Positions 1 through 7,350 are shown, numbered from the stretch's first letter. The stretch: 12,634 nt of DNA from Pseudomonadota bacterium (GCA_015222965.1 JADFWF010000105.1:1-12634), one strand, 5' to 3'. The notes: generated by a model not told the origin, from the sequence alone. A program made the numbers and translations.

Positions 1-309
1 TTTTTATTCCGAACTCAAAATACTACCAAAACAAAAGCGAACCTGATGGTGTTTTTGCGGCCAAGCATCTTGCGTGATTCCAAAGATGCGGCTTTTGTTA
101 CCAATGAAAAATATAATCATCTGCGCGGTGTAGAGAGCGGTGCATATAATCAGGAAGATGGCAGTTTTGGTCTGTTAGATGATGCTGCGCCAAGATTGCC
201 GCCGATGGAAGAGATCGATCGTTCCAAACAGACGACTGAAAAATCCCAGGTAAACCTTGAATCGGCCGACAGTGAAGACTGGGACGATGAAGATGATGGT
301 TTCCTCTAA
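1..309 (+). CDS. gspD: GspD, type II secretion secretin (C-terminal end only)
   Basis: This is the last 102 codons of an outer-membrane secretin, open from the first base of the window, so the 5' part lies outside. GspD forms the multimeric outer-membrane channel of the type II secretion system. The visible part starts with a lysine-rich stretch leading into LMVFLRPSIL (about residues 15-24 of the fragment) and then KYNHLR. These match the conserved end of the secretin domain, where family members read VFIRPTIL and KYNYIR. After it comes a low-complexity linker and a very acidic tail ending DSEDWDDEDDGFL, where a pilotin-binding S-domain can occur in other systems; I cannot tell whether this tail binds a pilotin. 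The gene overlaps the start of gspE. An ATG at 46 lies inside the conserved domain and is not a real start. Confidence 0.9.
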   Translation, partial: FLFRTQNTTKTKANLMVFLRPSILRDSKDAAFVTNEKYNHLRGVESGAYNQEDGSFGLLDDAAPRLPPMEEIDRSKQTTEKSQVNLESADSEDWDDEDDGFL

Positions 310-1843
310 TCTCGATGTGGCTGCTGATCTAACGACTGGCGAAGATCTGCAGGATGTTTTTGAAGAAGCGCCGTTAACGGCGCTGATTCTTCCCTATGCG
401 TTTGCCAAACGTCATGGTGTATTGATCGGGCAGATCGAAAAAGATACTGTAAATATATTGCATCATGGCTCACCGGACCCTATCGTCCTCGCTGAAGTCA
501 GTCGCATCACGCGGCGAAAAATTTCATTAAATCCCACGACTGAAGAACAGTTTGCTGCCTTGCTGGCGCAGACGTATGAGCAGGCCAGTGACCAGGCGAT
601 GGCGATGATGGAAGGTGTCGGTGAAGAGCTGGATCTGGATGAGCTGGCAGAAACACTGGAGCCTGAAGATCTTATGGAGTCGGACGATGATGCGCCGATT
701 ATCCGTCTGATCAATGCACTGTTAAGCGAAGCGATTAAAGTTAATGCTTCGGACGTACACGTCGAGCCGTTCGAGAATCATCTACGCGTGCGTTTTCGTG
801 TCGATGGCATGTTGCGGGAAATCTTGCAGCCGCCAGGCAACATCGCGCCGCTGGTAATCTCACGTATAAAAGTCATGGCGAAACTGGATATCGCTGAAAA
901 ACGTCTGCCGCAGGATGGCCGTATCTCATTACGCGTTGCTGGCCGTGGCGTCGATGTGCGTGTTTCTACTTTACCGTCTGGTCATGGTGAGCGCGTGGTC
1001 ATGCGTTTGCTCGATAAACAGGCGGGGCGTCTGGATCTTGAAGAACTGGGCATGTCTAAAAAGATACATGACAGCTTTAATAACATGTTGCACAAGCCGC
1101 ATGGCATTATCCTGGTTACCGGGCCGACCGGTTCTGGTAAAACCACGACCCTGTACGCCGGTTTAAGTATTCTCAATGTTAAATCGAGAAATATTTTAAC
1201 GGTCGAAGATCCGATCGAATATTACATCGATGGCATCGGTCAGACGCAGGTCAATGCAAAAGTTGATATGACGTTCGCGCGTGGCCTGCGATCTATCTTA
1301 CGTCAGGATCCTGATGTAGTGATGATAGGCGAGATCCGTGACCTTGAAACTGCATCGATAGCAGTGCAGGCAAGTTTGACCGGTCACCTGGTGTTATCAA
1401 CTCTGCATACAAACAGCGCTATAGGGGCCATAACACGATTACGTGATATGGGTGTTGAGCCTTTTTTACTGGCGTCGAGTTTGATCGGTGTGATGGCGCA
1501 GCGTCTGGTTAGGGATCTTTGTCCGCACTGTAAAAAACCGCATACCATCACAGAGAAAGAGCGTGAATGGCTAGGCATGGAACAGGATGATAATACGATA
1601 ATCTATAGTCCTAAAGGCTGTGCTGAGTGTAATCACTTAGGTTATAGCGGGCGTAGCGGTCTGTACGAATTTGTTCCGATTGATCATCACTTGCATAATA
1701 TGATCCATGAAGGTGAAGGTGAGCAGGCGATGGAAGATTACGCACGTACGATAACACCAAGCCTCAGTCAGGACGGCAAACGAATGATTTTGAAGGGTAA
1801 GACATCGCTGGAAGAAGTGCTACGCGTTAGTCGTGATGACTAA
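293..1843 (+). CDS. gspE: GspE, type II secretion cytoplasmic ATPase
   Basis: Hexameric ATPase that powers type II secretion from the cytoplasmic face, docking to GspL and GspF. Counting from the ATG at 293 (516 residues): an N-terminal T2SSE domain; Walker A GPTGSGKTTT at 277-286; Asp-box region VEDPIEY just after; Walker B DVVMIGEIRD at 341-350; His-box TGHLVLSTLHT; and a zinc-binding tetracysteine motif, CPHC at 410-413 and CAEC at 443-446, which is typical of GspE and absent from PilT. The start is uncertain. A TTG at 257 and ATGs at 287, 293 and 296 are all in frame. GGGA at 281-284 sits eight bases before 293 and favours it. The gene overlaps gspD by about 17 bases, which suggests translational coupling. 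Length is normal for the family. Confidence 0.95.
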   Translation: MMVSSNLDVAADLTTGEDLQDVFEEAPLTALILPYAFAKRHGVLIGQIEKDTVNILHHGSPDPIVLAEVSRITRRKISLNPTTEEQFAALLAQTYEQASDQAMAMMEGVGEELDLDELAETLEPEDLMESDDDAPIIRLINALLSEAIKVNASDVHVEPFENHLRVRFRVDGMLREILQPPGNIAPLVISRIKVMAKLDIAEKRLPQDGRISLRVAGRGVDVRVSTLPSGHGERVVMRLLDKQAGRLDLEELGMSKKIHDSFNNMLHKPHGIILVTGPTGSGKTTTLYAGLSILNVKSRNILTVEDPIEYYIDGIGQTQVNAKVDMTFARGLRSILRQDPDVVMIGEIRDLETASIAVQASLTGHLVLSTLHTNSAIGAITRLRDMGVEPFLLASSLIGVMAQRLVRDLCPHCKKPHTITEKEREWLGMEQDDNTIIYSPKGCAECNHLGYSGRSGLYEFVPIDHHLHNMIHEGEGEQAMEDYARTITPSLSQDGKRMILKGKTSLEEVLRVSRDD

Positions 1844-1845
1844 CG

Positions 1846-1954
1846 CAATGAATAGTGAATAATGAATAATGAATAATGAAAAGATTAGAAACGTACTAGC
1901 AAGGGTAAAAGCTGCGCTTTTCATTATTCATTATTCATTATTCACTATTCATTG
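1846..1954. repeat. Perfect 38-bp inverted repeat built from AATGAAT-type heptamers
   Basis: The left arm 1846-1883 and right arm 1917-1954 are exact reverse complements over 38 bases, around a 33-base loop. Each arm is itself a tandem series of heptamers close to GAATAAT (variants GAATAGT, GAATAAT three times) closed by GAAAAG. It fills almost the entire gspE-gspF gap: it starts three bases after the gspE stop and ends 11 bases before the gspF ATG. On RNA it would fold into a long A/T-rich hairpin next to the gspF ribosome binding site. The hairpin has no run of U directly after it, so it does not look like an intrinsic terminator. It is most likely a dispersed, non-coding palindromic element; its genome copy number cannot be seen here. 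Confidence 0.9.
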
Positions 1955-1965
1955 AGCTGTCGCCC

Positions 1966-3195
1966 ATGGCCGCATTCGACTACATTGCGCTTGACGCAAA
2001 AGGTAAAGAAAAGAAAGGTGTTGTAGAAGGAGATACAGCTCGCCAGGTTCGCCAGTTGCTGCGTGACAAAGGACTGATGACGCTTGAGATAACTGAGAGC
2101 CGTAAAAAAGCCCAGGCTAGTGACAGCAAAGCAAAAAATGTCCCGCAATTCTTGCAGCGTGGTATCAGTTCTACCGAGTTGGCACTGCTGACCAGGCAGC
2201 TGGCAACTCTGATCCAGGCGGCACTACCTCTTGATGAAACACTTTCCGCTGTGGCTAACCAGACCGATAAACCCCGAATAAAAAGTATGCTTTACGCGAT
2301 TCGCTCACGCGTACTGGAAGGTCATTCTCTAGCTGTGGGACTTGGTGATTACCCGAAAGTTTTTCCTGAACTGTATCGTGCAACCGTCGATGCCGGTGAG
2401 CAGTCAGGTCATCTTGACACGGTGCTGGAACGGCTGGCTGATTACACGGAAAGCCGTCAGGAGATTCAGGGCAAGGTGCGGCAGGCGTTAATCTATCCGG
2501 CTTTTTTGTCGATGTTTGCTATCGCTATCGTCGTTTTCATGATGACAAGTATCGTGCCGCAGGTGGTTTCCGTATTTGAGGATACCGGCCAGGATCTGCC
2601 GGGTCTGACTATTTCATTAATAGCGATGAGTGATTTTGTTGTTGATTACGGCATGTTTATGTTTGTGGTGATCATCGCTGCATTTGTCGGTTTTCAGGTG
2701 CTGCTGACAAAGCCGGCATTCGTCATGAAGTACCATATGTTTTTGTTTCGCCTGCCGATTATCCAGCGGCTGGTACGCGGTTTGAATGCGGCGTTGTTCA
2801 CCCGTACTTTCAGTATTCTTACCGGTAGTGGCGTGACGGTTTTGGAGGCGATGAAGATTTCAGCAAAAGTTGTGGCAAATCTGCCGATGAGGGAAGCTAT
2901 CCTGAAGGCGACGGACAGAGTACGTGAAGGCAGCGGTATTAAAAATGCGCTGGAGCACAGTAAGTTGTTTCCGCCGATGACCTTGCAGCTGATCGCCAGT
3001 GGCGAAAACAGTGGTAAGTTAGAAGAGATGTTAGAGCGTGCCTCAGTACAACTGGAGCGTGAGCAGGTTACCTTGATCGCTTATATCGTTGGTATACTGG
3101 AACCGGTGATTATTTTAACCATGGGCTTAATGGTGTTGATGATCGTGCTGGGTATCTTGCTGCCGATATTTGATTTGAACTCGCTAGTGAAGTAA
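1966..3195 (+). CDS. gspF: GspF, type II secretion inner-membrane platform protein
   Basis: Polytopic inner-membrane protein of the type II secretion assembly platform, expected to contact the GspE motor and drive pseudopilus growth. The 409 residues start MAAFDYIALDAKGKEKKGVVEG, the usual GspF amino end. Two T2SSF repeats follow, roughly residues 68-195 and 272-400, each with the hallmark pattern (ALLTRQLATLIQAALPLDETL; TRTFSILTGSGVTVLEA). Hydrophobic spans sit near 178-200, 229-247 and 373-400, the family's three membrane helices. The ATG at 1966 has only a weak Shine-Dalgarno candidate (GAG at 1954-1956), at the very edge of the preceding palindrome. The gene ends the plus-strand gsp cluster: no gspG follows and the next genes are on the other strand. 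Length is normal. Confidence 0.96.
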   Translation: MAAFDYIALDAKGKEKKGVVEGDTARQVRQLLRDKGLMTLEITESRKKAQASDSKAKNVPQFLQRGISSTELALLTRQLATLIQAALPLDETLSAVANQTDKPRIKSMLYAIRSRVLEGHSLAVGLGDYPKVFPELYRATVDAGEQSGHLDTVLERLADYTESRQEIQGKVRQALIYPAFLSMFAIAIVVFMMTSIVPQVVSVFEDTGQDLPGLTISLIAMSDFVVDYGMFMFVVIIAAFVGFQVLLTKPAFVMKYHMFLFRLPIIQRLVRGLNAALFTRTFSILTGSGVTVLEAMKISAKVVANLPMREAILKATDRVREGSGIKNALEHSKLFPPMTLQLIASGENSGKLEEMLERASVQLEREQVTLIAYIVGILEPVIILTMGLMVLMIVLGILLPIFDLNSLVK

Positions 3196-3202
3196 AAGCT
3201 TT

Positions 3203-3373
3203 TTTTCACCGCAGAGACGCTGAGGCGCAGAGAAGAACATTAAGAATTTATTGTTAGACGCGCAAGTAACGTAGGTCGGGCAATGCCCGACGGGTCACGA
3301 CCAATTGATGTACAGCGACGGTGGGCGATGCCCACTCTACAAAAAATTACAAACTTTTCTCTGTGCCTCTGCG
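3203..3373. repeat. Composite palindromic element with CGCAGAG-octamer ends
   Basis: Lies between the convergent genes gspF and yggT. The left end has TTTTCACCGCAGAGACGC (3203-3220), continuing with CGCAGAG/ACGCTGAG/GCGCAGAG and AA. The right end (3354-3373), read as reverse complement, gives CGCAGAG/GCACAGAG/AA, so the ends form an imperfect inverted repeat with one octamer fewer on the right. The first 18 bases are identical to the start of the element at 12050. The central part holds a second palindromic unit at 3271-3340. No coding potential is seen. Confidence 0.8.
3271..3340. repeat. Nested double-hairpin element with GTAG/CTAC ends
   Basis: Seventy bases bounded by GTAG and CTAC. It has two strong hairpins: GTCGGGC-AAT-GCCCGAC at 3275-3291 and GTGGGC-GAT-GCCCAC at 3321-3335. 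The two ends are imperfect reverse complements of one another (GTAG, three differing bases, GGGCA, two differing bases, GCCC). This looks like a short dispersed palindromic repeat sitting inside the larger CGCAGAG element. No target duplication is evident. The hairpins are not followed by T-runs on either strand, so an intrinsic terminator role is not supported, although they may still protect 3' ends of transcripts. Confidence 0.7.
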
Positions 3374-3397
3374 ATTCAAGTTTTTTAAGTTAGAGTT

Positions 3398-3949
3398 TTA
3401 AAGCATCTGAAACAGCGATAGCACCAGTCGTTTGATAAACATCAATCCGATCAGCGCGACCAGTGTGGATAAATCAATTCCACCCATCGGTGGCATATAT
3501 TTTTTAATCGGTTTTAGTACCGGAAAGGTCAGGTTGCGCAGCAGGCTGCTCACCGGGTGGTAGGGGTCAGGGTTTACCCAGCTAAGTATTGCCTGCACGA
3601 ATAAGGCAATAATAAAGATATCAAAAGTCAGTGATATTAAATCATAGACAGCTTTGATCAGTAGCAGCTGGCCATTAAATTGAGCGCCGGCGATGCTGAG
3701 GATGAGCACCAGTTTTATAATGATTAACATCAGCACCAGTACCAATGTGGCAGTGTCTATTTTTTTGATGCTTGGGATAAAACGTCGAGCGACACTGACT
3801 AATGGCTGAGTCGCTTTGACCACAAATTGAGAGATAGGGTTATAAAAGTCGGCACCGACCTGCTGCAGTAAAAAACGCAGTAACATGATGGCGATATAGA
3901 TACTGAAAAGGGTTTCGATCAAAAAGATAAATGGGTTTTCCTGGCTCAT
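3398..3949 (-). CDS. yggT: YggT family integral membrane protein
   Basis: A 183-residue inner-membrane protein with two tandem YGGT domains. The first half carries YNPISQFVVKATQPLVSVARRFIP (residues about 36-59) and the second the matching YHPVSSLLRNLTFPVLKPIKKYMPPMGGIDLSTL (about 130-163). Each half is flanked by hydrophobic segments, giving about four membrane passes. The biochemical role of the family is not well settled; it has been linked to osmotic tolerance in some bacteria, and the homologous YlmG group to cell or plastid division. It is 44 bases downstream of proC on the same strand, the usual proC-yggT pairing in gammaproteobacteria, so the two are probably one operon. AGG at about 3958-3960 (minus strand) is a plausible ribosome binding site. 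Confidence 0.93.
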   Translation of the reverse strand: MSQENPFIFLIETLFSIYIAIMLLRFLLQQVGADFYNPISQFVVKATQPLVSVARRFIPSIKKIDTATLVLVLMLIIIKLVLILSIAGAQFNGQLLLIKAVYDLISLTFDIFIIALFVQAILSWVNPDPYHPVSSLLRNLTFPVLKPIKKYMPPMGGIDLSTLVALIGLMFIKRLVLSLFQML

Positions 3950-3993
3950 CTGTATAACCTGTATATGTCTGTAGTTTTGTTCATGTTATTTTT

Positions 3994-4809
3994 TTATTCA
4001 GAACCAAGTTCTTCCGCGAGTGAAATAGAGCGGTCATTGGCCGCCTTCAGTGCATCCGAAACAATCTTTTGATAATCTGCCGACTGAAAACTTAAGATCG
4101 CCTGCTCTGTGGTGCCGCCTTTGGAGGTCACCATCTTACGCAGCTCAGCGGGTGAAACGTCATTTTCGGTAGCCATGCGCGCTGCGCCTAATGCGGTCTG
4201 TAACACTAACTGTTGTGCTACATCCTTTGTTAATCCGAGTTCTTCTCCCGCTCGTTGCATGGCCTCCATCATCAGGAAGAAATATGCTGGTCCACTGCCG
4301 GAAACTGCGGTGACAGCGTTTATCTGTTGTTCACTATCAACCCAGATAACAATGCCGACCGCTTTCATGATTTCTTCGGCCAGCTTTTTTTGCTGATTGC
4401 TAACGGCATCGTTGGCAAACAGGCCGGAAGCCCCGCATTGGAGTAGCGCCGGTGTGTTTGGCATGCAGCGAACGATAGACTGGCCACCGTTAAGCCAGTT
4501 ATCTATGTCTGTACTTTTGATGCCTGCGGCGATAGAGATGAATAAACAGTTATTCTTTTGTTCGGTATCAAGCTGCTGGCATACCTGTTTTAATAACTGT
4601 GGTTTGACGGCCAGCACGATAACATCGCAGGATAAGGTGGTTTTGTTATCAGCAGTAGTAGTGATGTCGAATTGTTCTTGCAGTGCCTGACGCCGACTTT
4701 CATCAGGTTCTGCAACGGTTATGTCCGATGCGGATGTCCCCGCACTGATCAATCCGCCGATAAGGCTGATTGCCATATTGCCGCCGCCAATAAATCCTAT
4801 CGTCGCCAT
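3994..4809 (-). CDS. proC: Pyrroline-5-carboxylate reductase
   Basis: Catalyses the NAD(P)H-dependent reduction of pyrroline-5-carboxylate to proline, the last step of proline synthesis, in the cytoplasm. In the 271 residues: Rossmann nucleotide-binding turn GFIGGGNMA at 5-13; RCMPNTP at 114-120; AVSGSGPAYFF at 168-178; and the C-terminal signature VTSKGGTTEQA at 227-237. All are intact and length is normal for the family. The ATG at 4809 starts right at the Rossmann strand, as expected, although the Shine-Dalgarno is weak. It is divergent from pilT, with a 194-base gap to the pilT ribosome binding region, and leads the proC-yggT pair. In the related Pseudomonas arrangement yggS lies between proC and pilT; it is absent here. 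Confidence 0.97.
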   Translation of the reverse strand: MATIGFIGGGNMAISLIGGLISAGTSASDITVAEPDESRRQALQEQFDITTTADNKTTLSCDVIVLAVKPQLLKQVCQQLDTEQKNNCLFISIAAGIKSTDIDNWLNGGQSIVRCMPNTPALLQCGASGLFANDAVSNQQKKLAEEIMKAVGIVIWVDSEQQINAVTAVSGSGPAYFFLMMEAMQRAGEELGLTKDVAQQLVLQTALGAARMATENDVSPAELRKMVTSKGGTTEQAILSFQSADYQKIVSDALKAANDRSISLAEELGSE

Positions 4810-4845
4810 CGTTTGTTCACATTCTAGTTATTAATTATCGCGAAG

Positions 4846-4854
4846 ATTTTACCA
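4846..4854 (-). promoter_or_regulatory. Possible extended -10 promoter for proC-yggT
   Basis: On the minus strand this reads TGGTAAAAT, close to an extended -10 element (TGnTATAAT), about 37 bases before the proC ATG. No good -35 hexamer lies at the usual distance, which is common for extended -10 promoters. This is a motif match only, with no test of transcription. Confidence 0.35.
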
Positions 4855-4953
4855 TACTCGATGGATTTTCCCTGAATTGAACAGCCAGGGCAACTCCGGG
4901 TAAAAATATTGTTGTAATTATGACGGAATGCAGAAAGTAGGCGGTTTTTTAGC

Positions 4954-4959
4954 TATAAA
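4954..4959 (+). promoter_or_regulatory. Possible -10 box upstream of pilT
   Basis: TATAAA lies 53 bases before the pilT ATG, in the divergent proC-pilT gap, and would give a leader of roughly 40 bases. No convincing -35 hexamer sits 16-18 bases upstream. A second weak candidate, TTGAAC at 4877-4882 with TAAAAA at 4901-4906, is further away. No sigma-54 type GG-N10-GC element was recognised. Confidence 0.25.
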
Positions 4960-4995
4960 TAGGGGAGTCAAAATAAGAAATAGATACATATTATC

Positions 4996-5001
4996 AGGGG
5001 A
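4996..5001 (+). promoter_or_regulatory. Ribosome binding site that fixes the pilT start
   Basis: AGGGGA is followed five bases later by the ATG at 5007. An in-frame TTG at 5004 would leave only two bases of spacing. The ATG also gives exactly the 344 residues of the well-studied Pseudomonas PilT, so 5007 is preferred. Confidence 0.75.
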
Positions 5002-5006
5002 ATTTG

Positions 5007-6041
5007 ATGGATATCGCTCAGTTACTGGCTTTTAGCGTAAAAAATGGGGCATCGGACTTACACTTGTCAGCGGGTTTACCACCGATGATTCGTGTTGATG
5101 GTGATGTGCGCCGCATTAACGTTGACCCCATGGACCATGAACATGTCCATGGCATGGTGTATGACATCATGAACGACAAGCAGCGCAAGACCTATGAGGA
5201 ATACTGGGAGACTGACTTTTCGTTTGAGATTCCCGGACTGGCGCGTTTTCGTGTTAACGCGTTTAACCATAACCGCGGTGCTGGTGCAGTATTTCGTACT
5301 ATTCCGTCAAAAATTCTGACCCTGGAAGAACTAGGCGCACCGAAGATCTTCGAAGAAATTTCTGATACCCCGCGCGGCATCGTGCTGGTGACCGGTCCGA
5401 CTGGTTCCGGTAAATCTACAACGCTTGCCGGTATGGTGAACTATGTTAACGAAAATCACTATGGCCATATCCTTACTATCGAAGACCCCATCGAATTCGT
5501 ACATGAGAGTAAAAAATCACTGATCAACCAGCGTGAGGTGCATCGCGATACCCTGGGCTTTAGTGAAGCCCTGCGTTCTGCACTGCGTGAAGACCCGGAC
5601 GTGATCCTGGTCGGCGAGATGCGTGACCTCGAGACTATCCGTCTTGCGCTGTCAGCTGCAGAAACCGGCCACCTTGTTTTTGGAACACTGCATACCAGTT
5701 CTGCTGCAAAAACTGTAGACCGTATCGTCGATGTGTTCCCGGCTGCTGAAAAAGAGATGGTGCGTGCCATGATGTCTGAATCATTGCGCTCTGTAATCTC
5801 ACAGACCCTGTTGAAGAAAATCGGTGGTGGTCGTATCGCTGCCCATGAGATCATGATCGGTACTTCTGCTATCAAGAACCTGATCCGTGAAAATAAAGTC
5901 GCGCAGATGTTTTCTGCGATTCAGACCGGTCAGTCTATCGGTATGCAGACACTGGATCAGAACCTGCAGGAACTATTGGCAAAAGGTTTAATCAGTAAGG
6001 AAGAGGCGCGTAAGAAAGCGGCTAATAAAGATGTTTTTTAG
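5007..6041 (+). CDS. pilT: PilT, type IV pilus retraction ATPase
   Basis: Hexameric cytoplasmic motor that disassembles type IV pili and drives twitching motility, acting with PilC at the pilus base. In 344 residues: N-terminal PAS-like domain with GASDLHLSAGLPPMIRVDGD at 14-33; Walker A GPTGSGKS at 130-137 (Lys136); Asp box TIEDPIE with Glu163; Walker B ILVGEMRD around Glu204; His box TGHLVFGTLHT with His222 and His229; and a C-terminal AIKNLIRE at 288-295. The last corresponds to the AIRNLIRE motif needed for retraction in PilT and carries one conservative Arg-to-Lys change. All catalytic residues are present. It heads a pilT-pilU-pilU-like cluster, 48 bases before pilU, and is divergent from proC. 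Confidence 0.98.
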   Translation: MDIAQLLAFSVKNGASDLHLSAGLPPMIRVDGDVRRINVDPMDHEHVHGMVYDIMNDKQRKTYEEYWETDFSFEIPGLARFRVNAFNHNRGAGAVFRTIPSKILTLEELGAPKIFEEISDTPRGIVLVTGPTGSGKSTTLAGMVNYVNENHYGHILTIEDPIEFVHESKKSLINQREVHRDTLGFSEALRSALREDPDVILVGEMRDLETIRLALSAAETGHLVFGTLHTSSAAKTVDRIVDVFPAAEKEMVRAMMSESLRSVISQTLLKKIGGGRIAAHEIMIGTSAIKNLIRENKVAQMFSAIQTGQSIGMQTLDQNLQELLAKGLISKEEARKKAANKDVF

Positions 6042-6077
6042 CACGATGCGCATTAATCAACAATAAACAAAAGACAT

Positions 6078-6086
6078 GAGGTGATC
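6078..6086 (+). promoter_or_regulatory. Strong Shine-Dalgarno for a GTG start (pilU)
   Basis: GAGGTGATC is complementary over nine bases to the conserved 3' end of bacterial 16S rRNA, with the core GAGG eight bases before the GTG at 6090. This supports GTG as the pilU start and suggests efficient initiation despite the non-ATG codon. Confidence 0.8.
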
Positions 6087-6089
6087 TAA

Positions 6090-7253
6090 GTGGATCGCGA
6101 AAAGGCAATAAAATATATGCATGACCTGCTGCGCATGATGGTGCAGAAGGACGGCTCGGACCTGTTCATCACTGCGGGTGCAGTACCATCGATGAAAGTG
6201 GATGGTGACATGAAACCGATATCAAACCAGTCATTAAGTCCACAGCACACACAGGTGCTGGTAAGCGCAATCATGAATGATAAGCAGCGCGCGGAATTTG
6301 AAGAGACTCAGGAATGTAACTTTGCGATAAGTTTGCCGGGTGTCTCTCGCTTTCGTGTAAATGCTTTTACTCAGCGTGGCTCAGTTGGCGTCGTGTTGCG
6401 TGTGATCCGTTCTGAGATTCCCCAGTTTGAAGATTTGAACCTGCCCCCCATATTAAAAGACATCTCGCTGACCAAACGTGGCCTGGTGATCTTTGTCGGT
6501 GCTACCGGTTCAGGTAAGTCGACTTCACTGGCGGCGATGGTTGGTTACCGTAACCAGAATAGCTATGGTCACATCATCACTATCGAAGATCCGATCGAAT
6601 TTGTTCACAACCACAAAAACTGTATCGTTACCCAACGTGAAGTGGGTGTTGATACTGACTCCTATGAAATCGCCCTGAAAAATACTTTGCGTCAGGCGCC
6701 GGATGTCATTCTCATCGGTGAGATCCGCGACCGTGAGACCATGGAACATGCCATCGCTTTTGCTGAAACCGGTCACCTGTGTTTATCGACTCTGCACGCC
6801 AACAGTACCAACCAGGCACTGGACCGCATCATCAACTTTTTCCCGGAGGATCGCAGGCAGCAGTTGCTGATGGATCTGTCATTAAACCTGAAGAGCCTGG
6901 TCTCACAGCGTTTGATTCCGACTATCTCGGGTAATGGCCGTATGGCTGCGATCGAGATTATGATCAATTCACCGCTGATGGCGGATCTGATCTTTAAGGG
7001 CAATATACATGAGATTAAAATACTGATCTCTAAATCGAATGAACTGGGTATGCAGACTTTTGACCAGGCATTATTTGATCTTTATGAATCTGGTCAGATC
7101 AAGTATGAAGATGCTTTGAGGAATGCAGACTCTGTCAATGACCTGCGTCTGAGGATCAAACTGGAGAGTAAGGATTCCAGTAACAATGATCTGATGGAAG
7201 GTCTGGAAAATATCTCGATGGAAAATAATGATGATAAGTCACGGATCCGTTGA
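6090..7253 (+). CDS. pilU: PilU, PilT-dependent type IV pilus retraction ATPase
   Basis: Accessory retraction motor that, in Pseudomonas, Vibrio and Acinetobacter, works through PilT to increase retraction force. The 387 residues begin at GTG. Motifs: DGSDLFITAGAVPSMKVDGD near 21-40; Walker A GATGSGKS at 137-144; Asp box TIEDPIEFVH; Walker B ILIGEIRDRETM with Glu211; and His box TGHLCLSTLHAN with His229 and His236. Features typical of PilU rather than PilT are GATG in place of GPTG, the CIVTQREVGVDTDS segment, absence of AIRNLIRE, and a longer acidic, Asn-rich C-terminal tail. The stop TGA is followed in frame by TAG and TAA, so termination is very secure. It lies between pilT and the PilU-like gene on the same strand. 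Confidence 0.96.
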   Translation: MDREKAIKYMHDLLRMMVQKDGSDLFITAGAVPSMKVDGDMKPISNQSLSPQHTQVLVSAIMNDKQRAEFEETQECNFAISLPGVSRFRVNAFTQRGSVGVVLRVIRSEIPQFEDLNLPPILKDISLTKRGLVIFVGATGSGKSTSLAAMVGYRNQNSYGHIITIEDPIEFVHNHKNCIVTQREVGVDTDSYEIALKNTLRQAPDVILIGEIRDRETMEHAIAFAETGHLCLSTLHANSTNQALDRIINFFPEDRRQQLLMDLSLNLKSLVSQRLIPTISGNGRMAAIEIMINSPLMADLIFKGNIHEIKILISKSNELGMQTFDQALFDLYESGQIKYEDALRNADSVNDLRLRIKLESKDSSNNDLMEGLENISMENNDDKSRIR

Positions 7254-7350
7254 TAGTAACGGACCAATATGTAAAATTAAATACTCCTGGCTTAGATTTT
7301 CGGGTTAAGGTGAGGCGTGTCAGGGAAGTCTTATCAGGTAGGATAGACAA

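Noticed and set aside
463..714. Minus-strand serine-rich open frame opposite gspE
   Set aside because: The serine runs are the reverse complement of Asp/Glu-rich GspE codons; no independent evidence.
1846..1954. Possible CRISPR-like or minisatellite array
   Set aside because: The units are contiguous 7-mers with no spacers, and the two halves are inverted rather than direct, so it is a palindrome, not a CRISPR array.
3275..3335. GTCGGGC/GCCCGAC and GTGGGC/GCCCAC hairpins as intrinsic terminators for gspF and yggT
   Set aside because: Strong stems, but neither is followed by a run of T on either strand; they fit better as parts of a dispersed repeat.
5459..5875. Minus-strand open frame (138 codons) opposite pilT
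   Set aside because: It lies fully within pilT, which is conserved residue by residue with known PilT; the antisense product is Arg/Ser-rich and has no domain.
7247..7264. Hairpin TCCGTT-GATAGT-AACGGA at the pilU stop as a terminator
   Set aside because: The stem is only six pairs with no following T-run, and the PilU-like gene downstream is probably co-transcribed.
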